Source: Noviherbaspirillum sp. UKPF54 (lineage in GTDB: Bacteria; Pseudomonadota; Gammaproteobacteria; Burkholderiales; Burkholderiaceae_D). From it: DNA of 64,000 nucleotides. The stretch is from positions 2,852,001-2,916,000 of the forward strand of contig NZ_CP040128.1 of assembly GCF_007874125.1 (NCBI RefSeq), written 5' to 3'. The stretch's first letter is position 1. The number at the start of each line of letters is the position of its first letter. The notes under the pieces were generated by a model that did not search any database, was not told the DNA's origin, and saw only the letters and a program-made list of their open reading frames with translations. This document shows positions 17,981 to 27,700 of the stretch, in pieces. The position numbers and the translations under genes were made by a program.

Positions 17981-19876
17981 CTAAGCTCGTATTTTTTCCG
18001 TCGGCACCGTGCTGTTGCGCAGGAATGCCTGGATGCGCTCCGGCGTCCCCGGCTCGGCAAAGTAATAGCCCTGCATGATGTCGCAGCCAGCCTTGCGCAG
18101 GAAATCAAGCTGCTGCTCGGTTTCCACGCCCTCGGCCACCACCGACAGGCCAAGACTGTGGGCCATCGCGATGATCGCGGTGGTGATCGCTTCATCGTCG
18201 CCGTCGCCGGGAATGTCGCGCACGAAGGTGCGGTCGATCTTCACCTGGTCGATCGGGAAACGCTTCAGATATGCCATCGACGAATACCCGGTGCCAAAAT
18301 CATCGATCGACAGCCGGATGCCTTCCGTCTGCAGTCTTTGCAACAGCTCGACATTGGCATGAACGTTTTCCATCAGCACCGTTTCCGTAATCTCCAGCTC
18401 AAGCTGGCCGGGCGACATGCCGGTCTCGCGCAAGGCCTCGAGGATGTCTTCCACCAGCTGGCTGTCCTTGGTCTGCCGCGCCGACAGGTTTACCGACACA
18501 TGCACGTCGCCCAGGCCAGCCTCGCGCCATGCCGCAACCTGCCGGCAGGCGGTGCATAGCACCCATCGCCCGATCGGCACAATCAGTCCGCTCTCCTCGG
18601 CCACCGGGATGAATTCCGCCGGGCTCACCATCCCGAGCTCGGGATGATTCCAGCGCAGCAGCGCTTCCAGGCCGACCAGGCTGCCATCCTTCAGGCTGAA
18701 CTGGGGCTGGTAATACAGCTCCAGCTCGCCGCGCTCCAGCGCCTTGCGCAGGTTGACCTCCAGCGACAGGCGCTTCTGCACCCGCTGGTCTAGCTCCGGA
18801 CGGAACAGCTCGAACGCGTTCTTGCCCTTGTTCTTGGCCTGGTACATCGCGGTATCGGCGTTGCGGATGAGCGTCTCGAGGTTGGCCCCGTCCTGCGGAT
18901 AGACGCTGATGCCGATGCTGGCGGTGACGTAGATGTCATGCACGTCGACGGCGAAGGGCTCGGCCAGCGCGGCGAGAATCTTCGCGGAGATGAGAGCGCC
19001 CTGCGTTCCGGCATCCGACTCGAGGATCACGGCGAATTCGTCGCCGCCGATGCGGCAGATCACGTCGGCGCTGCGCAGGCAGTCGACCAGGCGCTGCGCA
19101 ACCAGCTCGAGCAGCCTGTCGCCGCATTGATGCCCGAGCGTGTCGTTGACGATCTTGAAGTTGTCGAGATCGAGCAGCAGCAGTCCCACGCTGCCTCCCG
19201 CCCGGTCGACGCGCGACAGCGCAAACAGCAGGCGTTCATTGAACGCATGCCGGTTCGGCAATCCGGTGACCGGGTCGACATGCGCCAGGTAGTGCAGATG
19301 CGCCTCGGCGCTCTTGACCCGGCGCCGCATGCGGCGCACCAGCAGGTAGGCCGCGGCCAGCGAACCGGCGGCGATCGACAGGGTCAGGCCGATATAGCCG
19401 AGCAGCCGCCCGTACAGCCGGTCCAGCCCGGCGCGCACCACCACGTAGCCGATATGCACGTCCTCGGAATCCACATACCGCACCAGCTCCATCCGCGTGA
19501 CGCCGAACCGGTGGCCGGCTTCAAGCAGGCTGGGCGCCGGCGCAGCCACCGGTGCGGCGCGCCCGCGCGTATATGACGCCAGCTGCCGGCCGCCCAGCGT
19601 GAAGATGCCGGCCGCCTGGATGCTGGGGGATGCGGCCAGCGCATTCAGCGTTTCCGTTCCCGCCCTGCCGTCGTTGAACAGCAGCGCCGCCACGCTGTTG
19701 TCGCTAACGATGTGCGCCTGCACGCCGAGGTCTTCCACCATCGCGTCGCGCAGCAACAGGAACTGGAACACGATCAGCAGCACGCTCGCCACCAGCAGCG
19801 CGGTGGCGGCGCTGGCGAGATTGGCCAGCGTAAGCCAGCGGCCCAGCCCGGCGGCGCTTGTGTGCGGCACTTTCAT
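17981..19876 (-). CDS. CHASE8-GGDEF-EAL membrane protein (YfiN/TpbB-like sensor domain)
   Basis: 631-residue inner-membrane c-di-GMP enzyme. A membrane helix (about 20-42) leads into a periplasmic CHASE8-like domain (about 43-155; DLGVQAHIVSDNSVAALLF is close to that of YfiN/TpbB), and a second helix spans 160-181. The cyclase domain has GGDEF at 277-281 and an intact inhibitory site RSAD at 268-271, five residues upstream. The EAL domain keeps EALLRW (404-409), EITETVL, DDFGTGYSS and VAEGVETE. Both synthesis and hydrolysis motifs look functional, whereas classical YfiN has only GGDEF. It overlaps the upstream YfiR-like gene by 4 bases and is last in an operon with a TonB receptor, so its activity is probably set by the YfiR-like periplasmic protein. 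Confidence 0.93.
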   Translation of the reverse strand: MKVPHTSAAGLGRWLTLANLASAATALLVASVLLIVFQFLLLRDAMVEDLGVQAHIVSDNSVAALLFNDGRAGTETLNALAASPSIQAAGIFTLGGRQLASYTRGRAAPVAAPAPSLLEAGHRFGVTRMELVRYVDSEDVHIGYVVVRAGLDRLYGRLLGYIGLTLSIAAGSLAAAYLLVRRMRRRVKSAEAHLHYLAHVDPVTGLPNRHAFNERLLFALSRVDRAGGSVGLLLLDLDNFKIVNDTLGHQCGDRLLELVAQRLVDCLRSADVICRIGGDEFAVILESDAGTQGALISAKILAALAEPFAVDVHDIYVTASIGISVYPQDGANLETLIRNADTAMYQAKNKGKNAFELFRPELDQRVQKRLSLEVNLRKALERGELELYYQPQFSLKDGSLVGLEALLRWNHPELGMVSPAEFIPVAEESGLIVPIGRWVLCTACRQVAAWREAGLGDVHVSVNLSARQTKDSQLVEDILEALRETGMSPGQLELEITETVLMENVHANVELLQRLQTEGIRLSIDDFGTGYSSMAYLKRFPIDQVKIDRTFVRDIPGDGDDEAITTAIIAMAHSLGLSVVAEGVETEQQLDFLRKAGCDIMQGYYFAEPGTPERIQAFLRNSTVPTEKIRA

Positions 19877-20412
19877 TGCACCGTGCGCGCCAGGCGCAGC
19901 AATTTGGAACTCAGCGCCAGCCTGGCCTGCCGCGCCGCGCGCGTGTCGATATCGAACACAACCCGGTTGCCGGCCATCGCCAGCGCGACGACGACGCCGT
20001 CGCGATCGATCCCTTCATCATCCGAAATGGTAAGCACGCCGCTACCCAATCCTTTTCTGATAGTCGCCCAGCGCTCCCTGTCGACGCTGTCGAGAAACAA
20101 CACATGGCAGGCACGCAGGTTGCGCGCCGCGCCCAGGCTGCGCACCGCGATCTTGTGTCCCCGGATCGAACGCTCGCCCAGGCCGATCAGCGGCGCGCGC
20201 AGCGCGCTGCCCGGGTTGATGCAGATATTGAGCGTTCCGCCTTCATAGGGCGTCTCTGCCGGCCAGCCCGTAAACAGCGCGAAGTTATACACGAATGCCG
20301 CTTTCAGGTCGTACTCCTGCACGGTCTGCGCGGCAGCCGGCCACGCCGGCAGCCACAGCGCCGCCGCGAGCAGCCATGCGCTCCGCCGTTTGGCTCGCCA
20401 TGCCATGGACAT
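19873..20412 (-). CDS. YfiR-family periplasmic protein (DUF4154)
   Basis: 179-residue secreted protein: signal peptide (RAKRRSAWLLAAALWLPAWPAAAQ, residues 7-29), then a mature domain starting VQEYDLKAAFVYNFALFTGWP, the hallmark opening of the YfiR/DUF4154 family. YfiR in Pseudomonas aeruginosa binds the periplasmic domain of the cyclase YfiN and represses it. A YfiN-like protein is encoded next with a 4-base overlap, which fits that role. Cysteines are present at about residues 64 and 102. The ATG at 20412 overlaps the stop of the TonB-receptor gene by one base (TGATG); the ATG at 20406 is an alternative. Confidence 0.9.
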   Translation of the reverse strand: MSMAWRAKRRSAWLLAAALWLPAWPAAAQTVQEYDLKAAFVYNFALFTGWPAETPYEGGTLNICINPGSALRAPLIGLGERSIRGHKIAVRSLGAARNLRACHVLFLDSVDRERWATIRKGLGSGVLTISDDEGIDRDGVVVALAMAGNRVVFDIDTRAARQARLALSSKLLRLARTVQ

Positions 20413-22430
20413 CAGAAGGCCGCGCACAGCTTGACGCGGAAGCTGCGGCCGTCCTGCCGGATCGCATCCTGCGCATGTTCCGCGGAGCCAGGATCGGCAT
20501 AGCCGCGGTCGAACAGGTTGTATACGCTGGCGGAGACGTCCAGACCGCGCGCCAGCCGCGCCGACGACAGGGTCAGGTTGGCCAGCCAGTAGCCGCCGGT
20601 CGAGCCTTGCCGGGTGAGGCGGCTGCCCACGTACTGCGCCTCCGCGCCGGCCCACCAGGCGGCACCCGGCAGCGGCGCGGACAGGTTGAACTTGGCCAGG
20701 TGGCGCGGCGAATTGACCAGCGTCGCGCCGCTCGAATCGTCCTGCGCCTGCTGCCAGCTGTAGCTGGTGCGCAGCTTGGCGCCGCCGCCCCACGCCTTCT
20801 CCAGCTCGAGTTCCAGGCCGCGCGCGGTAGCCTGGTCGACGTTGCGGAACACGGGCAGGTTATCCGCCGGATCGACGGTCTGGGAGATCAGGTCGCGCAC
20901 GCTGTTATGAAACGCCGATGCCGTGATACGCGTGTCGGCGTTCAGGTATTGTTCGACGATCAGCTCGCGCGTGCGGATGCTTTCCGCCTTCAGCGCGGGA
21001 TTGGCCTTTTGCCCGCCCTCGCCGGTCAGCTGGTAGTACAGCTCGTAGGCATTGGGTGCGCGGTAGGCGGTGCCGTACACGGTCTTGACCGTGGTGGCCG
21101 GCGTCAGCTTGTACATCAGTGCCAGGCGCGGATTGTAGGCGCTGCCCGCGGTGGAATGACGGTCGTAGCGCATGCCCGCGTTGAGCAGCAGGTCGTCGCG
21201 CAGGATGATTTCATCCTGCAGGTAGACCCCGGCGCGCGTGCCGTCGCGGTGGTCGTCGAGGTTCAGCTTATACGGATCGACATTGAAGTTGTACTGGTCG
21301 CGCCGGTAGTCGCGCTGGTATTCGGCGCCCGCCACCACCTTGTGGCGCGCGAAATGGGTGCTGACCAGTTTCGCCTCTCCACCCCACCAGCGCGCCTGCG
21401 CGCCGTCGCGGTTGACCGTCAGCGGCGGGTAATCGTAAATGTAATCGCCCAGGTAGGTGCTGCTCCCCCAGTACAGACGCGACGACAGCTCCGCATGATC
21501 GGACAGCGCGCCCGTGTAGTTCGCGTCAACGGCGCTCTGGGTGTCGACGGTGTGTGCGCGCGGATCATTGAATACCTGGGAAAACGACGCGGTCGGAATG
21601 CCCTTGGTGCGTTCGCCATGCGATGCGGAGATCCGGAACGGGCCGGCCGCACCTTTTACGAACAAGTTTTGCGCGCGGTCGTAGTCGAGCCTTCTCGCAA
21701 CGCCGTTGTTCTGCGCTGGCGTGTCGAATTCGGGGAAGTACAGGTCCTGCCCGTCGATGCGATAGGAGCTTGCCGAGATCAGGAACTCCCTGTCGTCGTC
21801 ATGCCAGCCATAGCTCGCGCGTGCCTTGCGCGCCCCGTAACTTCCGGCTTCGACTGCAGCGCGGGCGCCGCTCATGTCGCTGCCGCGCCTGGTGATGATG
21901 TTGATCACGCCGAAGAAGGCATTGGAGCCGTAGATCGACGATCCGGGTCCGGGAACGAACTCGACGCGCTCGATCAGGTCGACGTCGAGCATGAATTCGG
22001 TGCCGATGGCGGCCTGGTCGTACACCGCGTCATTGATCCGGTAGCCGTCCACCAGCAGCAAAAAGCGCGTGTTGTAGTCGCCGGGGCGCAGAAAGCCGCG
22101 CGCGCCGAGGTAGCTGTAGTTGCGGTCATTGTTCACATACAGCCCGCGCATGCTGCGCAGGATATCGGCCAGCGTGCGCCAGCCGAATGCCCGGATGTCT
22201 GCCGCGGTGACCACCGACACCGCCGACGGCGCGTCGCTGACCTTCTGCACGAATTTCGATGCGCTATAGACTTCGAGCGAAAGAAGCTGCTCCATCGGCA
22301 GCGATGCAAGGTCGGCGTCCGCGACCACCGCGCCCGCCGGCGCCCATGCCAGCAGGCCGAGCGCCAAGGCGCAGCAACGGACCGCTTCCTGCGGGACCAA
22401 CGTTCCGGAACGTGCAGACTTGCCTGGCAT
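20412..22430 (-). CDS. TonB-dependent outer-membrane receptor
   Basis: About 672 residues from the ATG at 22430, giving a signal peptide (ALALGLLAWAPAGA). The plug domain has SLEVYSASKFVQKVSDAPSAVSVVTAADI and RTLADILRSMRGLYVNNDRNY; the remainder is a beta-barrel ending in an aromatic residue (FRVKLCAAF), as outer-membrane barrels do. The sequence resembles the BtuB/CirA-like group, but no ligand can be assigned. It heads an operon with a YfiR-like protein and a CHASE8-GGDEF-EAL protein (one- and four-base overlaps). This suggests that occupancy or state of the receptor feeds into c-di-GMP signalling, in the place YfiB has in the Pseudomonas system. An upstream in-frame start at 22493 is less likely. 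Confidence 0.9.
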   Translation of the reverse strand: MPGKSARSGTLVPQEAVRCCALALGLLAWAPAGAVVADADLASLPMEQLLSLEVYSASKFVQKVSDAPSAVSVVTAADIRAFGWRTLADILRSMRGLYVNNDRNYSYLGARGFLRPGDYNTRFLLLVDGYRINDAVYDQAAIGTEFMLDVDLIERVEFVPGPGSSIYGSNAFFGVINIITRRGSDMSGARAAVEAGSYGARKARASYGWHDDDREFLISASSYRIDGQDLYFPEFDTPAQNNGVARRLDYDRAQNLFVKGAAGPFRISASHGERTKGIPTASFSQVFNDPRAHTVDTQSAVDANYTGALSDHAELSSRLYWGSSTYLGDYIYDYPPLTVNRDGAQARWWGGEAKLVSTHFARHKVVAGAEYQRDYRRDQYNFNVDPYKLNLDDHRDGTRAGVYLQDEIILRDDLLLNAGMRYDRHSTAGSAYNPRLALMYKLTPATTVKTVYGTAYRAPNAYELYYQLTGEGGQKANPALKAESIRTRELIVEQYLNADTRITASAFHNSVRDLISQTVDPADNLPVFRNVDQATARGLELELEKAWGGGAKLRTSYSWQQAQDDSSGATLVNSPRHLAKFNLSAPLPGAAWWAGAEAQYVGSRLTRQGSTGGYWLANLTLSSARLARGLDVSASVYNLFDRGYADPGSAEHAQDAIRQDGRSFRVKLCAAF

Positions 22431-22646
22431 GCCGACTACCCTTGCTTGACTTGGAAAGCGTGATCCCGGTGGATGACGCGCCCAAGGCCCCATGAATGAA
22501 AAACAAGACGTGCATCTTTAAAAGATGACTATTGGAAACATTTTAACCAAGCTCAGGGCAAAGCGGCTGATTATCGTAGCTGCGTCGCACAACGCGGCGC
22601 CGGCCGCGATGCGGCTTCAGGCGCGGGCGGCAGGCGCTCGCGCCGG

Positions 22647-23279
22647 CTACCGGCGCAGGGAAGGGGCGTAACGCAGGGTGTCGAAACAGGCGTCGATCAG
22701 CTTTTCGGCATTCTCTTCGAGATTGAAGCTGTCCGGCGCGAACAACCAGTTGTTGAGCAGGCCGCCCATCGCCGCATGCAGGGTCACGCCCGCAAGGCGG
22801 AGGTCGAGGTCGGCGGGAAGCTGCTGTCTGTCGATTGCCTTGCGCAATATGCGCTCGATATTGGCCATCCCTTCCAGGTAGCACTCCCGCTGCCGGATCA
22901 CGATCGGGTCGGCTTCCTCGACGAACTCGCACTTGTGGAAAATGATGTCGAACACCTTGCGCGAATGCGGATTGCGGGCGGCTTCGTGCAGCACGAACAC
23001 GCAGGTGTCGCGCAGCTTGCCCAACGGGTCGACCTCGCCTTCCTCCGCGCCCGCTTCCATCATCGATTCCATCGGCAACCGCACGCGCTCGCACATGGCG
23101 TCGAACAGGTCGCTCTTGTTCTTGAAGTGCCAGTAGATCGCGCCCCGCGTCACATCCGCAGCCTGCGCCACTTCGGCCAGCGAGGTTTGCGCCACGCCCT
23201 GCGCGTGAAACACATTTTCCGCCGCATCGAGAATCCGGTTGCGCGTTTCGAGCGCTTCTTCCTTGGTAGATCGGGCCAT
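22647..23279 (-). CDS. acrR: TetR-family efflux repressor (AcrR/TtgR type)
   Basis: 210-residue regulator with the N-terminal signature of AcrR/MexR-type TetR proteins: KEEALETRNRILDAAENVF, then SLAEVAQAADVTRGAIYWHF and NKSDLFDAM (about residues 10-58). The C-terminal domain is the AcrR-type ligand pocket. It is transcribed away from an acrA-acrB-oprM-like operon, and the shared 219-base region contains a palindrome matching the E. coli AcrR operator half-sites. It most likely represses the pump operon and possibly itself until a substrate binds. The gene name rests on similarity and context. Confidence 0.9.
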   Translation of the reverse strand: MARSTKEEALETRNRILDAAENVFHAQGVAQTSLAEVAQAADVTRGAIYWHFKNKSDLFDAMCERVRLPMESMMEAGAEEGEVDPLGKLRDTCVFVLHEAARNPHSRKVFDIIFHKCEFVEEADPIVIRQRECYLEGMANIERILRKAIDRQQLPADLDLRLAGVTLHAAMGGLLNNWLFAPDSFNLEENAEKLIDACFDTLRYAPSLRR

Positions 23280-23344
23280 GATAATTCGTTGTGAATGTGA
23301 AAACGGTCAAACTGCGGTAGAGTCACTTCCTCGGGAGGCGCCCA

Positions 23345-23366
23345 ACATACATTCATGCATGTATGT
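23345..23366. promoter_or_regulatory. AcrR-type operator
   Basis: ACATACAT (23345-23352) and ATGTATGT (23359-23366) are perfect inverted repeats separated by the 6 bases TCATGC. The half-sites and the 6-base spacing are the same as in the published E. coli AcrR operator as I recall it. It lies between acrR and acrA-like genes and touches a consensus TATAAT. Confidence 0.8.
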
Positions 23367-23371
23367 ATAAT
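23366..23371 (+). promoter_or_regulatory. Probable -10 box for the acrAB-oprM-like operon
   Basis: A perfect TATAAT follows the operator and shares its first base, pointing at the acrA-like ATG 128 bases downstream. No good -35 hexamer is present at 16-18 bases (the region is CCAACAT), so promoter assignment is tentative. Repressor bound at 23345-23366 would cover it. Confidence 0.45.
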
Positions 23372-23498
23372 ACCAGTCTTCTACCCTCAAGAAGAATAGA
23401 GCTGCATCAAGCGCCGCGTCCGCAGCCGCCCGGCTCACGTGCGTGTAGCGCCGCCATGCCGCCCGATCGCGACCCATTCAATTACTGTGCGAGAAACC

Positions 23499-24701
23499 AT
23501 GAGTTCAATTCGTCCTATTTCCCGTATTGCCGCTGCCACAATGATGCTGGCGTCGCTGGCCGCGTGCGGCGACAAGATCCCGAGCGCGCAAGCCCAGGGC
23601 GCCGGCATGCCGCCGCCGGAAGTATCGGTGGTGACGGTGCAGCCGGAGCGCATCGTGGTCGCCAATGAATTGCCGGGACGGGTCGAGGCGACGCGCATCG
23701 CACAGGTGCGCGCGCGCGTGCCCGGCATCGTGCTCAAGCGCGTGTTCGAGGAAGGCAGCGAAGTCAAGGCCGGCGACGTGCTGTACCGGATCGATCCGGC
23801 TCCGTTTCAGGCGACGTACAACAGTACGCAGGCGGCCCTGGCCAAGGCGCAGGCGAACCTGGCGCAGGCAACGCTGAAAATCCAGCGCTACAAGCCGCTG
23901 GTCGAAACCAATGCCATCAGCAAGCAGGAGTACGACGACGCCGTGACGGCGGAAAAGCAGGCGACCGCCGACGTCGCCGCCGCCCGGGCGGCGCAGGAAA
24001 CAGCCCGCCTCAACCTCGGCTATGCGACCGTCAACGCGCCGATTTCCGGACGCATCGGCCGCGCCCAGGTGACGGAAGGCGCGCTCGTCGGCCAGGGCGA
24101 AGCGACCCCGCTGGCAACCGTCCAGCAGCTCGACCCGATCTACGTGACGGTCTCGCAGTCCAGCGCCGAACTGCTGCGCCTGAAGCAGGCGCTGGCCAAC
24201 GGCCAGCTGAAAAGCGTCGGCAAGGACCGCGCGACGGTCAGGCTGGTCACCGACGACGGCCGCGTCTATCCGCACCCCGGCAAGCTGCTGTTTTCCGACG
24301 TGACGGTGGATGAAACGACCGGCGCGGTATCGCTGCGCGCGGTCTTCCCCAACCCCGACCGCTTCCTGCTGCCCGGGATGTACGCTCGCGCACGCATCGA
24401 GCAGGCGGTCGACGAACAGGCGCTGACCGTGCCGCAGCAGGCGGTCACGCGTTCGCCAGACGGTTCGGCGGTGATGGTGGTCGGCCAGGATGGCAAGGTC
24501 GTCGCGCAACCCGTCAAGACCGGCGGTGTGCAAGACAATAAATGGATCATCACCGACGGCCTGAAGGCTGGCGACCGCGTGATCGTGGAAGGCCTGCAGA
24601 AAGCCAAGCCGGGCTCGACCGTCAAGCCGACGCCGTGGAAAGGGCCGGCCGCGGCCGGCCAGGCCGGGAGCGCGCCCGCCCCGGCACCGCAGAAATCCTG
24701 A
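23499..24701 (+). CDS. acrA: RND efflux adaptor lipoprotein (AcrA-like)
   Basis: 400-residue periplasmic adaptor with a lipoprotein signal (SRIAAATMMLASLAAC, lipobox LAAC, Cys at residue 23). Typical AcrA blocks follow: VRARVPGIVLKRVFEEGSEVKAGD, the helical hairpin YNSTQAALAKAQANLAQATL, the second lipoyl half LGYATVNAPISGRIGRAQV, the beta-barrel FPNPDRFLLPGMYARARI and the membrane-proximal domain. The ATG at 23499 is chosen because the lipoprotein signal starts there. It lies 16 bases before the pump gene and downstream of the AcrR-type operator. An Ala/Pro-rich tail ends the protein. Confidence 0.95.
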   Translation: MSSIRPISRIAAATMMLASLAACGDKIPSAQAQGAGMPPPEVSVVTVQPERIVVANELPGRVEATRIAQVRARVPGIVLKRVFEEGSEVKAGDVLYRIDPAPFQATYNSTQAALAKAQANLAQATLKIQRYKPLVETNAISKQEYDDAVTAEKQATADVAAARAAQETARLNLGYATVNAPISGRIGRAQVTEGALVGQGEATPLATVQQLDPIYVTVSQSSAELLRLKQALANGQLKSVGKDRATVRLVTDDGRVYPHPGKLLFSDVTVDETTGAVSLRAVFPNPDRFLLPGMYARARIEQAVDEQALTVPQQAVTRSPDGSAVMVVGQDGKVVAQPVKTGGVQDNKWIITDGLKAGDRVIVEGLQKAKPGSTVKPTPWKGPAAAGQAGSAPAPAPQKS

Positions 24702-24717
24702 TTAAGGAAAGCACCAG

Positions 24718-27700
24718 ATGGCCAAATTCTTTATCGACCGCCCGGTTTTCGCCTGGGTGATCGCACTTTTCATCCTGCTGGCCGGCGCGCTGTCGATCAC
24801 GAAGCTGCCGGTGGCGCAATATCCGACCATCGCCCCGCCATCGGTGGTCGTCACCGCCGTCTATCCGGGCGCATCGGCCCAGACGCTCGACGAAAGCGTG
24901 ATCAGCCTGATCGAACAGGAGATGAACGGCGCCGACGGCCTGTTGTACATGGAATCGCAAAGCGAGGCGAACGGCCAGGCGACTCTCACCATCACCTTCC
25001 AGGCCGGCACCAATCCCGACCTGGCGGCAGTCGACGTGCAGAATCGCCTGAAGCGCGCCGAGGCGCGCCTGCCGCAGGCGGTCACTCAGCAAGGCGTGCA
25101 GGTCACCAAGGCGCGCAGCAACGTGCTGCTGTTTACCACGCTGTCGTCGACCGACGGCCGGCTCGATCCGGTCGCGCTGGGCGACTACCTGTCGCGCAAC
25201 GTGCTCAATGAAATCCGCCGCGTGCCTGGCGTCGGCCAGGCGCAGCTGTTCGGCACCGAGCGCGCCATGCGCATCTGGATCGACCCGGCCAAGCTGGTCG
25301 GTCTGAAGCTGACGCCCGGCGACGTCGCCGCCGCCATCCGCGCCCAGAACGCGCAGGTGGCTTCCGGCACGCTGGGCGACCTGCCGACCACGAGTGCGCA
25401 GCAAATCGCCGCGCAGATCGTGGTAACCGGCCAGCTGGCCACGCCCGAGGAATTCGGCAACATCGTGCTGCGCGCCAATCCCAACGGCTCGACCGTGCGC
25501 CTGCGCGACGTCGCCCGCGTCGAAATCGGCGGCCAATCCTATGCCACCTCGGCGCGCCTGAACGGCAAGCCGACTGCCGCCATCGGCGTCATGCTGTCGC
25601 CAACGGCCAACGCGCTGCAGACCGCCAAGGCGGTGCGCGCCAAGATGGACGAACTGTCGCGCTACTTCCCGGCCGGCGTGAAATACGACATCCCCTACGA
25701 TACCTCCCTGTTCGTGCAGATCTCGATCGAGGAAGTCGTCAAGACCCTGCTCGAAGCCGTGGTGCTGGTGTTCCTGGTGATGTACCTGTTCCTGCAGAAC
25801 ATCCGCTACACGCTGATCCCGACCATCGTGGTGCCGGTGGCGCTGATGGGCACCTTCGGGACGATGGCCGCGTTCGGCTTCTCGATCAACGTGCTGACCA
25901 TGTTCGGCATGGTGCTGGCAATCGGCATCCTGGTCGACGATGCGATCGTGGTGGTGGAAAACGTCGAGCGCATCATGAGCGAGGAAGGCCTGTCGCCGCG
26001 GGACGCCACGCGCAAGGCGATGGGGCAGATCACCGGCGCCATCATCGGCATCACGCTGGTGCTGGTGGCGGTGTTCATCCCGATGGCTTTCTTCGGCGGC
26101 GCGGTCGGCGCGATCTACCGCCAGTTCTCGCTGTCAATGGTGTCTTCCATGCTGTTCTCGGCGCTGATGGCGCTGTCGCTCACGCCGGCGCTGTGCGCGA
26201 CGCTGCTCAAGCCCGTCGAGGCCGGCCACCATCACGAGAAGACCGGCTTCTTCGGCTGGTTCAACCGCAGCTTTCACCGCACCGCGACCGGCTACCAGGG
26301 CTTTATCGGAAAGATCCTCGGCAAGACCGGACGCTACATGGTGATCTACGGCGCCATCATCGCGTGCGTCACGCTGCTGTACGTGCGCCTGCCCTCCTCC
26401 TTCCTGCCGATCGAGGACCAGGGCTACCTGATCACCAACGTGCAGCTGCCGCCGGGGGCGAGCGTGAACCGCACCCAGGCCGTCATCGAGCAAGTCGAGC
26501 AGTACTACCTTAAGCAGCCGAGCATCGCGCGCACGGTCGCGGTTTCCGGCTTTTCCTTCTCGGGCAGCGGCCAGAATGCCGGCCTGGTGTTTACGCCTCT
26601 GAAGGACTGGAGCGAGCGCGGCAAGGGAGAATCGGCCACCGAGATCGCAGGCCGCGCGTTCGGCGCGCTGTCCACGATCCGAGACGCGATCATCTTCCCG
26701 GTCAATCCACCGCCGATCCGCGAGCTCGGCAACGCCACCGGCTTCACCTTGCGCCTGCAGGACCGCGGCGGCAACGGCCATGACGCGCTGCTCGCCGCGC
26801 GCAACCAGCTGCTCGGCATGGCTGCCAAGAGCCAGGTCGTCAAGGGCGTGCGCCCGGAGGGCCTGGAAGACACGCCGCAGCTGCAGCTCGACATCGACCG
26901 CGACAAGGCAAACGCGCTCGGCGTGTCGTTCGCCGACATCAACAGCGCTTTGTCGAACGCGATCGGCTCGGCCTACCTGAACGACTTCCCGAACCAGGGA
27001 CGCCAGCAGCGCGTGATCCTGCAGGCGGACGCGCCGCAACGCCTGCAGCCGGACGACCTGCTGAAGCTGTACGTGCGCAACGTCCAGGGCAACATGGTGC
27101 CGTTCTCCTCGTTCGCCAGCTCGCACTGGAACATGGGGCCGGTGCAGCTGGTGCGCTACAACGGCTATCCCGCGATGAAGATTTCGGGCGACGCCGCGCC
27201 GGGCCACAGCACCGGCGAAGCGATGGCCGAGATGGAAAAACTGGTGGCGCAGCTGCCGGCCGGCTTCGGCTACGAATGGACCGGCGGCTCGCTGGAGGAA
27301 AAGACTTCCGGTTCGCAGGCGCCGGCGCTGTTCGCGCTGTCGCTGGTCGCGGTATTCCTGGTGCTGGCGGCGCTGTATGAAAGCGCATCGATCCCGCTGG
27401 CGGTGCTGCTGGTGGTGCCGCTGGGCGTGCTCGGCGCGCTGCTTGGCGCCACCTTGCGCGGCATGCCGGACGACGTGTACTTCAAGGTCGGCCTGATCGC
27501 GATCATCGGCCTGTCGGCCAAGAACGCGATCCTGATCATCGAGTTCGCCAAGGATCTGCAGGCCCAGGGCAGAAGCCTGATCGACGCCACGCTGGAAGCG
27601 GTGCACCTGCGCTTCCGCCCGATCATCATGACATCGCTGGCCTTCATCCTCGGCGTGCTGCCGCTGGTGATCGCCTCCGGCGCCGGCTCGGCCAGCCAGC

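Noticed and set aside
20295..22463. 722-codon open frame on plus opposite the TonB receptor
   Set aside because: Antisense to the receptor, whose plug and barrel motifs are clear; no domain or ribosome-binding site supports the plus frame.
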